This document shows positions 51,626 to 61,073 of a DNA stretch of 64,000 bases, one piece after another. The stretch is taken from the NCBI GenBank assembly GCA_964396785.1, contig CAYNFU010000001.1:1-64000 (forward strand). Reading direction: 5' to 3'. Made by a program: the position numbers and the translations under genes. Position 1 is the first letter of the stretch, and every line of letters begins with the position of its first letter. The notes below the pieces were generated by a model. It searched no databases and was not told the DNA's origin. It worked only from the letters and a program-made list of their open reading frames with translations. Source of the stretch: RBG-16-42-24 sp964396785. Its GTDB lineage: Bacteria; Patescibacteriota; Microgenomatia; UBA8517.

Positions 51626-53347
51626 ATTTTCTAAAATCTCAAAGGCGGGTTTGCCGTCTAAGAAATTTATGGTTTTTAGTTTATTCCAGTTAGCTCTGTA
51701 ACTCCCTGGGCTTGTAATTAACAAACATCTGGTTTCTTGCGCCTTACAGCTGACAATTCCGCCACTTTCGAGCGTAAAATCATCATTTGGCCCGGGAGTA
51801 ATTTGCCAATCGTTTACGAAATAAAATTTATCGAATCTATCCACCCAATACCAGTCTGATTGATGAAATCGTATCAGATTTGGGTCAGCTTTATATTTGG
51901 CCGGGTCCCAAGGCCAAAAGAACAAGAAGAATTCGTGGGGTTCTCCGTATTTCTTTGTAATTATTATTTTATCGTACTTTTGATAATTGTCCCTAGCATA
52001 ATCAACTGCTTGCCTATATCCGTATTGCCAGGACCAAGAATATTCTTCGGGATAGAGAGTAAAATAGTTCGTTAAATAACTTTTGGCAAGGAAAAATATT
52101 CCGACACAATAAAGTGTAAAAAAAATAAACTTAGTCGCGGGGTTTCCCTTTTTAGTTATTAAATCGTAGACAAAAAATAACCCAATTGCGGCTAAGATCT
52201 GAGGTAAGGGAAGCATGACAGAGGCGCGAGTCACGGCAAAATGTTCACTAGTTATACTTCCGGCAATAGGGGAAAGCGCAAGCCAGGCCAAAAGTAACAG
52301 GTAGTCTTTATCTCCCTTAAAAGATTTCTTAAGAAGAATATAAATTCCCAAATAAAAAAACGGCAAATTGATTAAATAGGAGAGACCTTTCCCAGGAAGG
52401 CTATATTGAAACTGTGTTCCGCCGGATAAAAAGAGAAACTGCGGCGATAAATATTCTAGATAATTACGGCTAAAATGATAAATAAGATAGGTTGGTCTGT
52501 TGTAAATAAGTTTGGGGAGGGGTTGAGGTAAGGAAGAGGAGAGCCTGCCTTCCTCAATACTTGCAATCGCCCCCTCATTTATAATAAAAAGCCACTTGGC
52601 TCTCGCTCTTGCGGAGGGTTCTAAAAGAATTGCCCCGGCCAAGACGAAAAAGGCAATTAGCGCCGATATAGAAACTATGGGGATGAAGCTTTCCCTTTTT
52701 ATTAAATTTTTAAATTCGCCACGATATATAACCAGGGTCGCAACTAGTATAAGTGGAGAAAATATTCTGGTTGAGTGATAGGAAAAAAGCGACAGAAAAA
52801 GAAAGGCAAGTGAAAGTGGAAGTAAGTATTTCTTTTTATCTCTATTAAAAAAGGCAGCCGCCGACGCAGTAAGCAAAAAAATCGAAAGGTTTTGTTGTAA
52901 AACTACTCTTGAGGTAAATAATGTCCACGGCTCAATAGCTACTAGAAAAGAAGAAAGAAGGGCTAATTCCCTGCGTTTAGTTAGTCCCATTGCAAGGAAA
53001 TACGTGGCAACTGTCGTAAGAACGCCTAAAACTGCATGGGGAAATCTGATTGCAAATTCGTTAAGCCCAAAAACCAGTATTGAAGGGATGGTCATATAGA
53101 GATTTAGGGGCAAAGGATAATCGCCGTAGGCTCGAAAATTGACAACGGGTAAGGCCTGCCCCCATTCGTCTGCTCCCGTTTTCAATATCGAATAGGCGTT
53201 ATAGCCGTGCGAAACCTCATCCCAATTAACTGCAGGGGGGAAATCTGAAAGGTTAATGAGCCTAAGGGCGGCCGCCAAGACCAAGACCAGAAAAAGGAGC
53301 TTGTTTTCCAAAAACAAACCCCAACCCTTCTTAAAAAGAGTCCTCAT
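51623..53347 (-). CDS. GT39-like membrane glycosyltransferase, array member 3
   Basis: A 574-residue member from the ATG at 53347; a further ATG at 53395 would overlap the upstream gene and is replaced by a promoter-like sequence. The start MRTLFKKGWGLFLENK is a normal cytoplasmic leader. AVNWDEVSHGYNAYSILKTG (39-58) with acids at 43-44, RAYGDYPLPLNLYMTIPS, LNEFAIRFPHAVLG and IEPWTLFTSRVVLQQN show all conserved positions, but the second signature differs (TSRVV rather than SRGAW). The tail ends with GKPAFEILEN. Same expected role as the other array members. Confidence 0.84.
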   Translation of the reverse strand: MRTLFKKGWGLFLENKLLFLVLVLAAALRLINLSDFPPAVNWDEVSHGYNAYSILKTGADEWGQALPVVNFRAYGDYPLPLNLYMTIPSILVFGLNEFAIRFPHAVLGVLTTVATYFLAMGLTKRRELALLSSFLVAIEPWTLFTSRVVLQQNLSIFLLTASAAAFFNRDKKKYLLPLSLAFLFLSLFSYHSTRIFSPLILVATLVIYRGEFKNLIKRESFIPIVSISALIAFFVLAGAILLEPSARARAKWLFIINEGAIASIEEGRLSSSLPQPLPKLIYNRPTYLIYHFSRNYLEYLSPQFLFLSGGTQFQYSLPGKGLSYLINLPFFYLGIYILLKKSFKGDKDYLLLLAWLALSPIAGSITSEHFAVTRASVMLPLPQILAAIGLFFVYDLITKKGNPATKFIFFTLYCVGIFFLAKSYLTNYFTLYPEEYSWSWQYGYRQAVDYARDNYQKYDKIIITKKYGEPHEFFLFFWPWDPAKYKADPNLIRFHQSDWYWVDRFDKFYFVNDWQITPGPNDDFTLESGGIVSCKAQETRCLLITSPGSYRANWNKLKTINFLDGKPAFEILEN

Positions 53348-53353
53348 AGCAAA

Positions 53354-53382
53354 ATTATATCTTCGCAAAGTCAAAAAGTCGA
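53354..53382 (-). promoter_or_regulatory. Promoter candidate inside the GT39 array (leaderless)
   Basis: On the minus strand TCGACT (53377-53382), 17 bases, then perfect TATAAT (53354-53359), six bases before the ATG at 53347. It is the best two-part match of the array. The -35 lies within the last codons of the upstream gene. Confidence 0.6.
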
Positions 53383-55050
53383 AGAAGTAGTACAATAAAT
53401 GCTTTTGACCTTTTCTGATTTACATTTTAGGAAAGGATTTGTCCTATAAACTTGGAAGACAACTTCCCCAAGAGGCTCCTTAATCTCAAGTGCTTTTTCG
53501 AGCTTGTGTTCTTGGGCCTGCTCTGGGGAAATTGCAAGACTATCCCCCACTAAAAATTGCTCTTTATAAATATCTTTTTCCCAAATAATTGCCCTTGTTT
53601 CTATATTCGCAAACTTAAAGTTTTGATCGAAAGGAGGGTTTTCATAATAGTTTTTTCTGATTGTGGGATCTACCGAATTCTGAAACTCCTGGGGTGGAAC
53701 CTTGAGGAAAAACGCCAACTCTATGTAGGGGATGGGAATCCTTACCCTATCAATAACAAAATGCGAGTCGGGATTCTTTTTGATAAATTGAGATAGTTCT
53801 GCGTATCCATATGCCCAATATTTAGCCTTTTCAACGGGAAAAATTACAAAATAAGACCGCCAAAAAAGTATTAGGGAAAAACAAAATACGACTATTCCCA
53901 AGATTACCCAAAAACCCCGGTTAATAAGTTTTCTTTTGAATATTTTTGTCGAAATTATCTTATCTAATCCCAAAGCTATAGCTAAAAAGATGGGAAGAAT
54001 AAGGGCTAATGTTCGATGAACAGGAAACGGGTCCTTGGTAAGCGATGCTGTGATTGGTGCTGAGAGGGCCAATAGAAAAATAAATTTTGAACGATCGCTC
54101 TGCCTTTTCTTCCACAGTAAATAAATTCCAATTAAATAAGGAACAAGCATCCATTGATAAAAAAGCGTAAGACCCGGCAGGTCTTTGTAGCCAGCTAAAA
54201 ATAGCGATTTTGGCGAGAAATAATTCGCAAACTGTGATGAAAACTCCCTAATAAAGGAAAGTAAAATGGCTAAAGGGGCAGGTATGAAGCCTTTCAATTT
54301 TTCGGATTGCATCAAAATATTTTGAAGTCCTGTTTCTTCGGTTTTAGGCAAAAATACAGGGGTAGTAAGAAGGTACAAATGCGGAATCTGAGTCAAAATT
54401 AAAACCCCTAAAGCGTACAAGAAATTTTTCCTGTTCGATTGAGCTAAAAGGAGCTTTCTAAAAAATAAAAAGTAAAAGACAAGCACAAAAGGAACTGTAA
54501 ACCTTTGGGCATACGCGGCGTAAGTTGAAAGGGAAAGAACAAAAAATGCTGGGATGAGCCAATTTTGTTTTTTTACAGACAACCAGAGAAAATAACTTCC
54601 CAAACAAAAAAGTGTGAATGCTAGACCTATCTCGTCTCCAACTCTCGCACGAAATACAACCACGGGTGTTATCGCGAAAAACAAACTTCCGATAGTTGAG
54701 ATTTTCATACTTTTCAAAAAAGCATAAATTATGAATATTAAGGCTAAGCCCGAAAGCGCCGCGATACTCCTTACAGAAAAAGCAGTCAAACCCCATATCT
54801 TGATTGGCAAAGTAGTGAGGTATACATAAAGAGGTTCATTGTAAGAGCCATACATTCGAAAGACCATAGGGAAGGCTTTTCCATATTCGTCTTTCCCGGT
54901 TTCTAAAATCGAATATGCCGAATACCCGTGTAAGGCTTCGTCTACATAAAAGCCTGGCGGGATTACATCGAGTTTATGAAAGAACATAAAAATCCCGACT
55001 ATAAGAAGTAGCGATAAAAATATTATTTGTTTAAAAGAAATTTTCGGCAT
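53371..55050 (-). CDS. GT39-like membrane glycosyltransferase, array member 4
   Basis: A 559-residue member. GFYVDEALHGYSAYSILETG (33-52) with acids at 37-38; PMVFRMYGSYNEPLYVYLTTLPIK-type external stretch (short quote: RMYGSYNEPLYVYL); TAFSVRSIAALSG. The second signature is divergent: TPVVVFRARVGDEIG in place of SPWHIxxSRGAW. The tail is extended, ending in a Cys-rich KCKSEKVKSIYCTTSSTF rather than the short A-F-x-I end of its paralogues. It follows the small membrane protein gene without a gap. Confidence 0.83.
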   Translation of the reverse strand: MPKISFKQIIFLSLLLIVGIFMFFHKLDVIPPGFYVDEALHGYSAYSILETGKDEYGKAFPMVFRMYGSYNEPLYVYLTTLPIKIWGLTAFSVRSIAALSGLALIFIIYAFLKSMKISTIGSLFFAITPVVVFRARVGDEIGLAFTLFCLGSYFLWLSVKKQNWLIPAFFVLSLSTYAAYAQRFTVPFVLVFYFLFFRKLLLAQSNRKNFLYALGVLILTQIPHLYLLTTPVFLPKTEETGLQNILMQSEKLKGFIPAPLAILLSFIREFSSQFANYFSPKSLFLAGYKDLPGLTLFYQWMLVPYLIGIYLLWKKRQSDRSKFIFLLALSAPITASLTKDPFPVHRTLALILPIFLAIALGLDKIISTKIFKRKLINRGFWVILGIVVFCFSLILFWRSYFVIFPVEKAKYWAYGYAELSQFIKKNPDSHFVIDRVRIPIPYIELAFFLKVPPQEFQNSVDPTIRKNYYENPPFDQNFKFANIETRAIIWEKDIYKEQFLVGDSLAISPEQAQEHKLEKALEIKEPLGEVVFQVYRTNPFLKCKSEKVKSIYCTTSSTF

Positions 55051-55845
55051 TTAGGGTCTAGTATTTAAAAATATCTGAATGACTATTAGAAAATAAAAGA
55101 GAATAAATACTGAAGTTGCTGCAATCTTTAGCCTCGTATTTTTATTTTTCAACACTAAAGACGAAACGTATTCAATTCCCAAAATCCCACAAGCCGCAAT
55201 GAAGGGGAACAAAATAAAAGGCTCTATATTTGGAGAAAAGTTCCCTACTACTAAATATATAATTGGTAAAACAAATCCCAGAGCTATCAAACTTAAGTTT
55301 TTTCGAAAGTTAATTGCGAAAAATCCAATAAGAAAAAGGGGTAGGAGTATATACGGAAATTTTTCCAACTCGGTAATCCCCACTCTCTCATTGGGATGGT
55401 TTGCAAAAAAATATAAATTGGGATCAAGAACCTCACCCAAATTATGTTGAAGTCGATAAAAAGTTAGGGTCTCTGGCCTTTCTTCCAACCAATGGGCGGC
55501 AGGGATCCAAATGGTTCGTGTCCCGATTGTTATTTTTACAGGAGGATATAATTTAAGTCTTTGTATCTGCAAGACTTCCTGTTGTTTATTAAGCTTAGTA
55601 AGACTTGTAAGATTTAAACCCTTTAGGCTAAAGAGAAAAAGAACAAGATAACAAATAATTAAGAGTTTATTTAGTTTTGATTTACCTAAAGAAGTCAGTA
55701 TTAAGTATGTCGATAAAATAAGGATAACTCCCACAATAAAATTAAGAGTAAATATTCTCCAAATCCAGATGTTTCCCAAAACAACTAGAGGAAAAACGGG
55801 AGTGATACCAAGTTTTTTTACTTTCCCAAGAAAACTAAAGTTCAT
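55051..55845 (-). CDS. Membrane protein of unknown function within the GT39 array
   Basis: A 264-residue protein from the ATG at 55845; an in-frame ATG at 55899 would overlap the previous gene by 65 bases instead of 11. It has about seven to eight helices with a hydrophilic loop near residues 105-160 (LYPPVKITIGTRTIWIPAAHW, quoted only in part; then NHPNERVGITELEKFPY). The order loop, FPYILLPLFLIGF and a final pair of helices loosely resembles the C-terminal half of the array transferases, but the catalytic Asp-Glu loop is absent. It may be a degenerate or non-catalytic partner. Family not recognised. Confidence 0.68.
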   Translation of the reverse strand: MNFSFLGKVKKLGITPVFPLVVLGNIWIWRIFTLNFIVGVILILSTYLILTSLGKSKLNKLLIICYLVLFLFSLKGLNLTSLTKLNKQQEVLQIQRLKLYPPVKITIGTRTIWIPAAHWLEERPETLTFYRLQHNLGEVLDPNLYFFANHPNERVGITELEKFPYILLPLFLIGFFAINFRKNLSLIALGFVLPIIYLVVGNFSPNIEPFILFPFIAACGILGIEYVSSLVLKNKNTRLKIAATSVFILFYFLIVIQIFLNTRP

Positions 55846-57520
55846 TTGCGTCAACAAGAATGTATGAAGGTGCGCCGTCCAGGTAGGTAAATGTCGCAAG
55901 GGGGGCTACATGAGATGGAAATTCTTCGGGCCGGCCCACAACCAAATAGTTCATACCTTTAAGGTCCGAAATCACGATATCTCCGAAAGTAAATTCAGCC
56001 ATAGAATATTCGTTCAACTGGTCCAAATATTTTATTCCTAATTTCTCATATCTTAACCAAACACGAGACGCATCTTGAACTTCGCTTGGGTCGACCTGCA
56101 TATAAAACTGAGCCCAAATGTTGGGAACAGAAAGGGTCCTACTTAATACCACTCCTTCATAATTTCCCTCGATACTATTTATAGTAGCCATTATGTCCTT
56201 CATGCCGTATTGCATGGCCTTAGAAGCCCTGAGCGGAGCGTGATAGCGGTAATCTTCCAAGAAACCGGCCAGGGAACCAAGTAAAATAATTAAAACTCCC
56301 CAAGCAAACCCTTTTGCCAAGCCGTTGCCGTACCTCCCTTTCAGCTTCTCATAAAGATATACTCCACCCCAGACTGATATTACCTGTATCGCTGGTATCA
56401 TTACGGCAGCGCGGTTTGCCGCAAAGCCAGGGCCCTTGGTAAGAGCAGCGGCAATGGGAGAAATCAAAATCCAAAGAAGAAATAGCCCCATTTTGTTAAA
56501 CCCTTCCTTTTTGGCAAAAGAAAAAATGGCGGCTAAAACAAAAATCACCTCAAAAACGTAAAGTACTCCCCTTCCGGGTATTAATCCATAGCTCCATTCT
56601 CCGGCTCCCTCGCTAAATAGAAACGAGGATGAAAAATATGAAAGGTAATTTTTGCTGAAGGTCTCAAAAACATAACTTACTTTGTTGGAAAATATTCGAG
56701 CGTAAAAATCAGGGAAGCCCTGAAGTGTAGCCTCATAGCGCCTGTCGGCAACCGCAGCCCAATTGTCGGTAGGGCTAATAATTGTAATATCCAAACCCCT
56801 TTTGGCCCCACCCGTAAACATGGTAAATATAGCGGTTGCCAAGAAAACACTGAATATAAGTAGCCCCCATTTATACTTGGACAATATTATCCCTTGTACC
56901 TTTGCCCCCATTTGTTTTAATTCCTTTAAGTAACTTCCAACTAGAACAAGGATAAGTACTGGGGTAAAAAGTCTTGCGGAATGGTAAGAAAACAAATTTA
57001 GGCCAAAGGAAATTGCCGCCAAGACCATAAAACGGGGTTTTTCGATGGCTGTAACAAATGCCCAGACGCCCAAGGGAATAAAAAAGGTTGTCAAATTGGC
57101 CTCAAACGCGCCCCTAGAAAGACCTATATGCCAAGGTGAGACCGCCAGAAAAAGAGCTGATAAAAGACCAAGCTCCTTCCTTTTGGTTATTTTGGAAACC
57201 ATAAGGAAAGTGGTCAGAACCGCCAATGAGCCTAAAATAGCGTTGGGAAGCCGCACGCTAAATTCGTTCAGTCCTAATAAATAAACCGAGGGGATTGCTA
57301 AATATGAATAAAGGGGCATTTTAAAGTCCCCGAAAGAGCGTAAAACCAAAGGCAGAGACTTTCCCCATTGGTCCTTGCCGGTAAGGAGCAGTGAGTATGC
57401 GTCGTATCCCAAGCCCGCCTCGTCCTGGGTAAAACCCACGGGGAAGGAGGAAATGCCAACGACCCTCAAAAGAAGGGCTCCAATAAAGATGAAGGATAAA
57501 AGTATTAAGTATTTTTTCAT
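55835..57520 (-). CDS. GT39-like membrane glycosyltransferase, array member 5
   Basis: A 561-residue member with all signatures: GFTQDEAGLGYDAYSLLLTG (29-48, acids 33-34), KDQWGKSLPLVLRSFGDFK, LNEFSVRLPNAILG and VSPWHIGLSRGAFEAN. The tail ends YLDGAPSYILVDANEL. Start overlaps the sixth member's stop by four bases. It is closest by eye to members 1 and 2, so these three are the core of the family. Transfers sugar from a lipid donor by family inference. Confidence 0.85.
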   Translation of the reverse strand: MKKYLILLSFIFIGALLLRVVGISSFPVGFTQDEAGLGYDAYSLLLTGKDQWGKSLPLVLRSFGDFKMPLYSYLAIPSVYLLGLNEFSVRLPNAILGSLAVLTTFLMVSKITKRKELGLLSALFLAVSPWHIGLSRGAFEANLTTFFIPLGVWAFVTAIEKPRFMVLAAISFGLNLFSYHSARLFTPVLILVLVGSYLKELKQMGAKVQGIILSKYKWGLLIFSVFLATAIFTMFTGGAKRGLDITIISPTDNWAAVADRRYEATLQGFPDFYARIFSNKVSYVFETFSKNYLSYFSSSFLFSEGAGEWSYGLIPGRGVLYVFEVIFVLAAIFSFAKKEGFNKMGLFLLWILISPIAAALTKGPGFAANRAAVMIPAIQVISVWGGVYLYEKLKGRYGNGLAKGFAWGVLIILLGSLAGFLEDYRYHAPLRASKAMQYGMKDIMATINSIEGNYEGVVLSRTLSVPNIWAQFYMQVDPSEVQDASRVWLRYEKLGIKYLDQLNEYSMAEFTFGDIVISDLKGMNYLVVGRPEEFPSHVAPLATFTYLDGAPSYILVDANEL

Positions 57521-59202
57521 TGGCTTTTTGAGTAGATGTAAAAAAGCGGCGTATGTTCTGGAGAATAAATAATGTCTAACAAAGTGAGCTCGGGGTTATC
57601 AAAAATGTAGGGGTTACTCACGTCTTTTTCAGTGGATGCAACTATCAAATTTCCTTCTTTCGCCAGAGTCTCGATAGGTTTAACCAGCTCCCCAAAATAA
57701 TATTTTTCTCCAAGCTTGAATCCATTAAACCCCGGGTATATGCCTCCGATGTGTTTATCGTCCTCAAAAGTTTTCTGGAAAAGTTCCATATCATATCCGT
57801 ACCAAAATAAAAATCGGGTCAGCATGGGTTCGTAGGTGTTGTTTAAAAACACCCTTTCATATCTTCCCTCATTTGCCCTAACATAGCTTCCAACCTCCTT
57901 AAATCCATACTGCCAGGCCCGCCAGCTCTCCTTAGGCCAAATCACGAAAAAGCCGTGGAAAAAACGCGATACTTCATAAAGCATTAAAAGAATAAATACC
58001 CCTAGCAATAACTTTCCTTTAAGTTTACCGGAGTACCCAAGGATTGAGCTAAAACCCAAGGCAGAAAGGGCGATCAAAGGAGGCAACATGAGTATCAGCC
58101 TCGACGCGTGGGTTCCACCTCCTTCGGTTAGAACAGATGGAAGTGGGGCAAGAATTAACCATATGCCGATAACTTTAAAAATTCTCTTTTTTTCCTCAGA
58201 TAGCTTCGAATGGGTGGAAGCCCATATGAAGAGCCCAATAAGAATAAGAACTAGGTCGAAATAGTAAAAAACTCCGTAGCCCTTAACCGATTGTCTCGGG
58301 TTGGGATCCCCTTCCGAGAAAAGAAAACTCGGGGAGAAAGACTTAAGATAATTTTGAAGGATTCTTTCTGTAACCACTGTCGCTTTATTGTTAAAAATTC
58401 TCGAAAGGGTCGTGTTTGAGAATTTGCGCCCTTCCTCAACCTCAAGAATAATATCCCTCTTGGGAGCAATTGTAATATAAGAAAACCTCTGGGTTGTTCT
58501 ACCGCTGACTGACTGGGCGATGTATGGAGCTAGAAGAACCAGCGAGACAAAAGCCAAAGACAGAAGCTTTTTTGGTCCATATGCAAAAATTTTCTTTCTA
58601 TAAATGGCAACTAGAAAAAGAACAAAAAGAGGGACAAATAATGAGGCTATCGCATAGGTATAAATCCCGAGAGCAAAAAAAACTGCAGAGAGTATCAGGA
58701 ATTTAAACTCTTTTACTCCTTTAACAAAATAGAGCGTTCCCAAAATTATAAAGGGGAGAAGAATTCCTGCGTCATTTGCCTGCCTTGAATAAAGAAAATG
58801 CCAGGGAGAAATTGCCAAAAATATCGCGGCAACTGTCGCCACTTTCTTGTCAAAAAATTCTTTTACCAAAAAATATAAGGCAATAATTGAGATAAAACCC
58901 ATAATGACCGACGGGGCCCTTACCCCCCACTCACTTAGTCCCAAGATTTTAATAAATGGGGCGTCTAAATAAAGCTGCATTGGGAGCCTATATTCGGCAA
59001 AGCTGTGGAATAAAATGGGCAGCTTATTTCCGAAATAATCCCTGCCGGTTTGGGCAATCGAATTCGCCTGAAGGCCGACGTCAATCTCGTCTCCAAATAA
59101 CGAAACGGGGACTTTATCAACCTGCCAGAATCGCAAAAAAATCGCTACAAAAAAAACAAGCGCTGCAAAAATAAAGAGAGGATTTTTAAGATATTTCCTC
59201 AT
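57517..59202 (-). CDS. GT39-like membrane glycosyltransferase, array member 6 (5'-most)
   Basis: A 561-residue member from the ATG at 59202, which overlaps the amidotransferase stop by four bases (ATGA). A TTG two codons upstream (59208) is in frame but less likely. SLFGDEIDVGLQANSIAQTG (34-53, acids 38-39) is more divergent than the others (GLQANS in place of GYNAYS). RDYFGNKLPILFHSFAEYRLP, LSEWGVRAPSVIMG and ISPWHFLYSRQANDAG follow. The tail ends HTPLFYIYSKSQ. Probably the first gene after asnB in this transcript. Confidence 0.84.
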   Translation of the reverse strand: MRKYLKNPLFIFAALVFFVAIFLRFWQVDKVPVSLFGDEIDVGLQANSIAQTGRDYFGNKLPILFHSFAEYRLPMQLYLDAPFIKILGLSEWGVRAPSVIMGFISIIALYFLVKEFFDKKVATVAAIFLAISPWHFLYSRQANDAGILLPFIILGTLYFVKGVKEFKFLILSAVFFALGIYTYAIASLFVPLFVLFLVAIYRKKIFAYGPKKLLSLAFVSLVLLAPYIAQSVSGRTTQRFSYITIAPKRDIILEVEEGRKFSNTTLSRIFNNKATVVTERILQNYLKSFSPSFLFSEGDPNPRQSVKGYGVFYYFDLVLILIGLFIWASTHSKLSEEKKRIFKVIGIWLILAPLPSVLTEGGGTHASRLILMLPPLIALSALGFSSILGYSGKLKGKLLLGVFILLMLYEVSRFFHGFFVIWPKESWRAWQYGFKEVGSYVRANEGRYERVFLNNTYEPMLTRFLFWYGYDMELFQKTFEDDKHIGGIYPGFNGFKLGEKYYFGELVKPIETLAKEGNLIVASTEKDVSNPYIFDNPELTLLDIIYSPEHTPLFYIYSKSQ

Positions 59203-61028
59203 ACCCAATTATCGAGCCAGCCAGATAACATTACAAGCATCCAGATAGCCCCCGCATTATTTTCTTTCCCTTTCTGATGGGCAGTCCAAATACTCTTAAT
59301 TTTTTTTTTCTCGACATAGTTTTCGAGTTTCTTATTCATAAGTATTGTATACGCAAAATCTTTTAGTTCATTTCGTAACCATTTTTTTAGTGGTATTCCA
59401 AATCCTTTCTTTGGTCTTTTGGCTACTTCCGGAAGCCTACTCTCCAAAAGCTTTCTAAGTTGAAGTTTCGTTTTAAATAAGTTCAAATGGGGCTCTCGGG
59501 TTGAAAATGCCCAGGCAAGCACATTGTTATCTAGATAGGGAACTCTAACCTCGAGACTATTAAGCATCGAAGCGCGGTCTGTTTTAACCAAAAAATCGTC
59601 GCGCAGGTAGGTATAAAAATCGACAACTTGACCTACACGACTTTTATCAAATCTATCTAAATTCGGTATCATTTTTGATAAAAATGACATATCGGGTTTT
59701 TCAAATAAATTGTTCTCTCCAATAAAAAACGTCCTCATCCAATAAAGTTGTCTTTCCAAATCGCCAAATTTCATACCCTTAAGGACTATTTTCGCAAGAT
59801 GCTTTTTGGGGTAGTCTTTGAATGACGTCGGAAATAGGTTAACGACAGATTCGGGTAATCCCTCAAGAAGTCCCGAAAGAAGGGTATTCGGTAAAAATTT
59901 AAGTAAATTAGCATAAAGGTGGGCTTGGTGGGTCGGATATCCCCCAAAAAGCTCATCGCCCCCGTCACCCGACAGGGCAACGGTCACATGCTGCCTTGCC
60001 AGCTGACTCACCTTATAAGTCGGGAAGAGTGACGCATCCGCTAGTGGCTCATCCAATTTCGGAATTATTTTCTCATAAATATCGACGACGTCTTTTGGGC
60101 TAAATTCATCACTAAAATGCTCTGTCCCTATTTTTTTAGCAACACTGTGCGCGTATTTTGCTTCGTCAAAACCTTCTTCTTTAAAACCTATCGAGAAGGA
60201 TTTGAGTTTTTTAAATTTGGCTACATAGTAAGCTATTAAACTTGAGTCGAGGCCCCCGCTCAAAAAAACGCCAACTGGAACGTCGGAAACAAGCTGGCTT
60301 TTAACTGCGGTCTCTAATAGTTTGTCTATATTGTCAGTTTTATTTTCCGAGCTGGAATTAAGTTCAAAATACTTAGCAACTTTCATTCCAGATTTCTTGA
60401 AGCTCAAGGTATGTCCCGGAAGCAGCTTTTTAATTCCAGAAAACATGACTTGGTCTCCAGGAAGAAATCCTAGATAACCATACATGCTAAGGGCCTTACT
60501 ATCTGTTTTCTTTTTATATAAAGGGTGGGAAAGAATTACTTTCGGTTCAGAACCAAATATCAAAAGATTTGAGGCTACATAATAATAAAGAGGTTTTATC
60601 CCAACTCTGTCACGTCCCAGAAAAATCTTGTGCCCCTTCTCGTCCCAAAGAGCAAAGGCAAACATACCGTTTAATTTAGGAACAAAGCCTTCACCGTATT
60701 CTTCATATCCGTGTACCAAGACCTCGGTGTCGGTTTGGGTTTTAAATTTATGTCCCCTTTTCTCGAGTTCCTCTCGAAGCGGCTTATAATTATAAATTTC
60801 TCCGTTATAAATAACGACGACGCTCCCGTCTTCATTTTTAATCGGCTGATCCCCAGTTGTTAGGTCAATAATTCGAAGTCTACGAATTCCAAGTGCGGCA
60901 ACATTATCTCGACTCCTATATATTCCTGTCGAATCCGGTCCCCGATAAATAATCTTTTTCGTCATTTCGCCAATGACCGAAGGACCCGTTCTTCCTGAAA
61001 AATCAACGTACCCGGCAATCCCGCACAT
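59199..61028 (-). CDS. asnB: Asparagine synthase (glutamine-hydrolysing)-type amidotransferase
   Basis: A 609-residue protein of the same family as the plus-strand gene at 17323. Cys2 glutaminase start (MCGIAG), RRLRIIDL (49-56), NGEIYN (75-80), DTEV (100-103), pyrophosphatase loop SGGLDSS (257-263) and SGDGGDELFGGYP near residue 355. The two copies differ widely in the C-terminal half, so they are not a recent duplication and may have different acceptors. This one is upstream of the GT39 array. The ATG is six bases after an extended -10 sequence. Possible roles are asparagine synthesis or amidation of sugar acids. Confidence 0.9.
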   Translation of the reverse strand: MCGIAGYVDFSGRTGPSVIGEMTKKIIYRGPDSTGIYRSRDNVAALGIRRLRIIDLTTGDQPIKNEDGSVVVIYNGEIYNYKPLREELEKRGHKFKTQTDTEVLVHGYEEYGEGFVPKLNGMFAFALWDEKGHKIFLGRDRVGIKPLYYYVASNLLIFGSEPKVILSHPLYKKKTDSKALSMYGYLGFLPGDQVMFSGIKKLLPGHTLSFKKSGMKVAKYFELNSSSENKTDNIDKLLETAVKSQLVSDVPVGVFLSGGLDSSLIAYYVAKFKKLKSFSIGFKEEGFDEAKYAHSVAKKIGTEHFSDEFSPKDVVDIYEKIIPKLDEPLADASLFPTYKVSQLARQHVTVALSGDGGDELFGGYPTHQAHLYANLLKFLPNTLLSGLLEGLPESVVNLFPTSFKDYPKKHLAKIVLKGMKFGDLERQLYWMRTFFIGENNLFEKPDMSFLSKMIPNLDRFDKSRVGQVVDFYTYLRDDFLVKTDRASMLNSLEVRVPYLDNNVLAWAFSTREPHLNLFKTKLQLRKLLESRLPEVAKRPKKGFGIPLKKWLRNELKDFAYTILMNKKLENYVEKKKIKSIWTAHQKGKENNAGAIWMLVMLSGWLDNWV

Positions 61029-61034
61029 ATGTAG

Positions 61035-61043
61035 ATTATCTCA
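61035..61043 (-). promoter_or_regulatory. Extended -10 promoter for the leftward asnB-type gene
   Basis: TGAGATAAT on the minus strand: GATAAT with the TGN extension, six bases before the ATG at 61028. It lies in the 45-base gap shared with the divergent HD gene. No good -35 was found. Confidence 0.5.
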
Positions 61044-61056
61044 ATATTTAGTAGAA

Positions 61057-61062
61057 TATACT
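61057..61062 (+). promoter_or_regulatory. -10 candidate for the HD-domain gene
   Basis: TATACT, eleven bases before the GTG at 61074, in the gap between two divergent genes. TAGAAT (61052-61057) overlaps it and is an alternative. No recognisable -35 or Shine-Dalgarno sequence. Confidence 0.35.
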
Positions 61063-61073
61063 ACTTATAAGCT

